From: Candidatus Woesearchaeota archaeon
GTDB lineage: Archaea; Nanobdellota; Nanobdellia; Woesearchaeales; JABIAG01
DNA length: 7,435 nt
Reading direction: 5' to 3'
Assembly (NCBI GenBank): GCA_019323235.1
Contig: JAHWHN010000111.1
Location: forward strand, 1-7,435
Part shown: in pieces, positions 4,798 to 7,435 of the stretch
How positions within the stretch are numbered: position 1 is the stretch's first letter
How the letters are laid out: each line of letters opens with the position of its first letter
Position numbers and translations under genes: made by a program
Notes under the pieces: generated by a model
What the model saw: the letters and a program-made list of their open reading frames with translations, nothing else
The model's database searches: none
What the model was told of the DNA's origin: nothing

Positions 4798-7435
4798 AGA
4801 CAAAACAGAAAAAGATAATTGCTTTGTATTTTATATTTTTAATAGTTAGTATGCCTTTTATTTTTGGAGCTGAAACATTTTATCAGTATAAAGAAACTCT
4901 TCCAGAATCTAGACCAGATATTGGAGTAATTAAAAGTCCAGCTAATCAATGTCAAATAAAATCTGATAAATCAACAAAATTCGTAGATCAAATGACTGGT
5001 GAAACTTGGTCTAAAATTTATAAAGTAACTTCTACAATAAAAACAATGTGTGATATTGGTTCTTTAGTAACAACTGTTTTATCTACAATAGATTCTGTGA
5101 TAGGGGGATGTTGTGTCTTTCCAATTCTTGAATTTGTTTGTCAAGCAATTTCAAAATTAAAAGATTTCTGGAATAAAATATATAGGGGTTTCTTTTCAAG
5201 ATTATGTTGTATTATTAATTGTCAATGGTGTAAAGGGGTAAATTGTTTAGCGGGTATTGAAACACAAGGGGATGATACTGGTCCAACTCCTGGAGGTAGT
5301 AGTTCATATTCTACTCCTAGTTCTGGCTCAAATGCTGAATCTAGTGGTTCTACTGATGCTGCTACTGCTGCTGCCTCAACCAGTACTGGTGGTTCTTCTG
5401 GTGGCGGAGGTAGTTCAGCTACCATTCCAAGTCAAACTACTACTACTAAATCTACTGCTCCAAGTAGTCCTTCTGGTCCATCTACTTTAAGTCAAATTGG
5501 TTCTGGTGTTAGTGGTTTTTTATCTGGAGTTTATAGTGGTTCTTATGGAAGTAGTGGAGGAACAGTTGGAGCGGGCGCATGGTCGAATTATGGGACTGGT
5601 AAAGGAATTAAGGGCGCAATAACTGCAGGGTGGGCAACTTCAATAAATCCTTATGATAATATTTACATAGCATCTTTTTGTTTATGTTTACCAGCATTTT
5701 TATTTAATATAGAAAAACTAAAAACAGTTTATGTTGCTTATAATTGTTGTGTTGACCAAGCTTGTCAATTGGGAGTTTCAACAGAAGCTTGTGATAAAGT
5801 TTTAGCAGAAGGAGTATGTACTTTTTGGAAAGGTGGTTTAGTTAATTTAATTTGGAATGTTCTTAGTGCAATGGTTACTAATGCTCTTACTAGTGTGATT
5901 TATCAATGGTTGGGTGATTTAACATTAGATTTTTTACCTAAAGGATGTACTGTTTCTCTATGGGATGTTTTAAACCTTGGTTTGATGATAGATTCTTTAG
6001 GTGATGGTTTGGATTTTAGTACTAGTGCAATAGATTTAAGTGATATGAGTTGTGAAGATATTGGGATTAGTCAAGTTATTGAAGTGTTAGATAAAAATGA
6101 AGATCATGAAGCACTTGCTTCACAAAATACGGATGGTTTTTCAAATTCTTTTGATATGGTTGATAGAAATAATGATGGTGTTTATGAAACAATTAGAATT
6201 TCAGAAACAGATAGTACAACAACAATTCAACAATTATATGTAGATTCTGGATTGGTCTATATAAGCAAAGAAAATAAATTTTTATTTTATAGTAACACTA
6301 CTGGAATTCAGGATTTCAATTTAATATTTTTGGAAGGAAAAATAATATTTATTGAAAATGGCGAAAATTTTGCAAAATATGATTTTACAGATTATAAAAT
6401 TTCTCCAGATAGAAATTACTTGGAAAGATTTAATATTAAATATTCGATAAGTTATTCAGACGAGGGTTGTATTAAAGTTATAGAAATCAAAGATGGTAAT
6501 GAGATTAGTAATTGTTATACGGCGGCTTACAATTTTGAAAGTGATGCAAATTTAAATTTGATTTTTGGTAGTATGAGTGAGTCATTTAGAGATTTAATTT
6601 TATCTGGTGGAAGAACTTTTGAAAATTACGATACTGACTTACCATCAACAAGTATGTTTGAGGATTATAGAGATTTGTATGGCGAATCGACAGAATATAA
6701 TTTTTATGAGTTTACGGAGAGTGAAAATAATGTCTATACTGGTGAAAAAGCAGATGATGGTACCAGTAGATTTGGTGAAGTATCACCATCTGATAGTCTG
6801 CACGCACAATATTCTTTATACTCTTTAACTAAATCTTTAGTTAATAGATACATGGGTCAATGGGAACAACAAATTGTTGCAGAAATGTGTGAAGAAGAAT
6901 ATGATGCAGCCGTACCAACAGCAAAACAAGCAACTAAGAAAAGAACTTCTGTTAATCTAAACGGAGGTCCTAATAATCAAATTTGTAAAGGAGAGGATGT
7001 AACAATAGCTACAACTCAAATAATTGACAAATATGTTTGTCTAAATGATGTTTACAAATATAACGTGATGTATTCAATTTCAGCTTGTCATGAAAAAGTA
7101 AATTTCACATTATCTTTAGAAAATTGTGATCAAAATGGTTGTAAGCCAGTTGAAGTTAAAAATGGAATTGTAGAATTAGGGCAGAGAGGTTCTGAAGAAA
7201 TTGCTTATACTGATTTAAGAGAATTTAATTATGCTTGCTTAGATACTTCTGATACAAGAAGATTATGTGTGCCTTTTACTGGTCCAACTGTTGGATTAAA
7301 TGATGATTGTGAATCAATTTATGTTCCTCCGGTTGTTAATGAATGTAAAGATGTATTTGATATTTATATTACTAAGAATGGAAATAATTATGAGTATATT
7401 TATGGTGTAAAACAATGTAAACAAGAAACTTATTC
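4794..7435 (+). CDS. Very large exported cysteine-rich surface protein, partial (C-terminus outside window)
   Basis: The frame is open for 880 codons to the right edge without a stop. Residues 1-26 form a Sec signal peptide (KTKQKK, then a hydrophobic core, cut near FGA|ET). Region one (30-153) has ten cysteines, including CC-x3-C-x2-C-x4-C at 138-151. Residues 157-262 are a cysteine-free Ser/Thr/Gly/Ala linker. Region two (280-345) contains INPYDNI, CLCLPAFLFN, CC-x4-C, C333 and C342, followed by a hydrophobic amphipathic helix at 346-373; the NPY...CLCLP...N pattern feels familiar from DPANN exported proteins, from memory only. A D-x-N-x-D-G-x-x-E calcium-like loop sits at 457-465, then beta-rich sequence to about 590. 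A further cysteine-rich beta region runs from 699 to the edge. There are 32 cysteines in view. Last visible gene of the operon, coupled to the 740-aa gene by ATGA. Probably a cell-surface protein; function unknown. Confidence 0.88.
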   Translation, partial: MKTKQKKIIALYFIFLIVSMPFIFGAETFYQYKETLPESRPDIGVIKSPANQCQIKSDKSTKFVDQMTGETWSKIYKVTSTIKTMCDIGSLVTTVLSTIDSVIGGCCVFPILEFVCQAISKLKDFWNKIYRGFFSRLCCIINCQWCKGVNCLAGIETQGDDTGPTPGGSSSYSTPSSGSNAESSGSTDAATAAASTSTGGSSGGGGSSATIPSQTTTTKSTAPSSPSGPSTLSQIGSGVSGFLSGVYSGSYGSSGGTVGAGAWSNYGTGKGIKGAITAGWATSINPYDNIYIASFCLCLPAFLFNIEKLKTVYVAYNCCVDQACQLGVSTEACDKVLAEGVCTFWKGGLVNLIWNVLSAMVTNALTSVIYQWLGDLTLDFLPKGCTVSLWDVLNLGLMIDSLGDGLDFSTSAIDLSDMSCEDIGISQVIEVLDKNEDHEALASQNTDGFSNSFDMVDRNNDGVYETIRISETDSTTTIQQLYVDSGLVYISKENKFLFYSNTTGIQDFNLIFLEGKIIFIENGENFAKYDFTDYKISPDRNYLERFNIKYSISYSDEGCIKVIEIKDGNEISNCYTAAYNFESDANLNLIFGSMSESFRDLILSGGRTFENYDTDLPSTSMFEDYRDLYGESTEYNFYEFTESENNVYTGEKADDGTSRFGEVSPSDSLHAQYSLYSLTKSLVNRYMGQWEQQIVAEMCEEEYDAAVPTAKQATKKRTSVNLNGGPNNQICKGEDVTIATTQIIDKYVCLNDVYKYNVMYSISACHEKVNFTLSLENCDQNGCKPVEVKNGIVELGQRGSEEIAYTDLREFNYACLDTSDTRRLCVPFTGPTVGLNDDCESIYVPPVVNECKDVFDIYITKNGNNYEYIYGVKQCKQETY
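5262..5580 (+). other. Ser/Thr/Gly/Ala-rich low-complexity linker within the large exported protein
   Basis: Residues about 157-262 are low complexity. In residues 161-240 roughly three quarters are S, T, G or A, including GGGG and TTTT runs, and no cysteine occurs between C151 and C296. The DNA is locally richer in GC and in ACT/AGT/GGT codons than its surroundings, because of amino-acid composition. It separates two cysteine-rich domains and is probably a flexible, possibly O-glycosylated, extracellular stalk. Short open frames in other phases here are by-products of this composition. Confidence 0.8.
6162..6188 (+). other. Calcium-binding-loop-like motif D-x-N-x-D-G-x-x-E
   Basis: Residues 457-465 of the large exported protein read DRNNDGVYE, with acidic or amide side chains at loop positions 1, 3, 5 and 9 and glycine at 6, as in dockerin, EF-hand-like and thrombospondin type 3 loops. 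It is a single copy with no clear second loop nearby, so calcium binding is plausible but not certain. Confidence 0.5.

Noticed and set aside
5222..5490. Two short open frames, one on each strand, over the Ser/Thr/Gly linker (67 codons minus, 77 codons plus)
   Set aside because: Their V/L/P-rich low-complexity products are exactly what repeated ACT/AGT/GGT codons give in other phases. The long frame through this region is open and has a signal peptide.
6607..6828. Plus-strand 73-codon open frame in another phase
   Set aside because: It is contained in the giant exported gene, whose frame is continuous here, and has no independent initiation signal.
1..7435. CRISPR array, tRNA, rRNA, insertion sequence or toxin-antitoxin pair
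   Set aside because: No spaced direct repeats, tRNA-like cloverleaf, transposase frame or terminal inverted repeats were seen, and coding sequence fills nearly all of the window.

Overview
The window is AT-rich, non-ribosomal DNA that looks archaeal, most likely from a small-genome DPANN lineage of the Woesearchaeota/Pacearchaeota type. Four things support this. TTTATATA boxes lie 32-33 nt before two start codons, which is archaeal TATA spacing with almost no 5' leader. An internal cistron has a GGTGG Shine-Dalgarno. One protein has an N-terminal KGQVTIF pilin-type signal, which I recognise from memory as recurrent in DPANN genomes. Isoleucine is often ATA and arginine almost always AGA. The lineage is an inference; no rRNA or other marker gene is present.

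Layout. Positions 1-592 (minus strand) hold the N-terminal 197 codons of a membrane-anchored exported protein that ends, within view, in a cysteine-rich module; the gene continues off the left edge. Positions 593-714 are a divergent promoter region. Positions 715-1770 (plus) encode a 351-aa exported, charged, all-helical protein. A 50-nt gap carries the second TATA promoter. It is followed by three tightly overlapping genes: a polytopic membrane protein (1821-2585), a 740-aa protein with a pilin-type N-terminal anchor and an extracellular beta-sandwich-like domain (2575-4797), and an exported cysteine-rich protein of more than 880 aa (4794 to the right edge, unfinished). No stretch over 300 bases lacks a gene. 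I see no tRNA, rRNA, CRISPR array or mobile element.

How the genes fit together. Every gene encodes a membrane or exported product. The three-gene unit overlaps by 11 and 4 nt, so it is very probably one transcript with coupled translation. A reasonable reading is a cell-envelope or surface assembly: one multi-pass membrane component, one anchored ectodomain, and one very large disulfide-rich exterior protein with a flexible Ser/Thr/Gly linker and a putative calcium loop. None of these proteins has a function I can name. A role in surface structure or host-cell contact is inferred from topology and context only.
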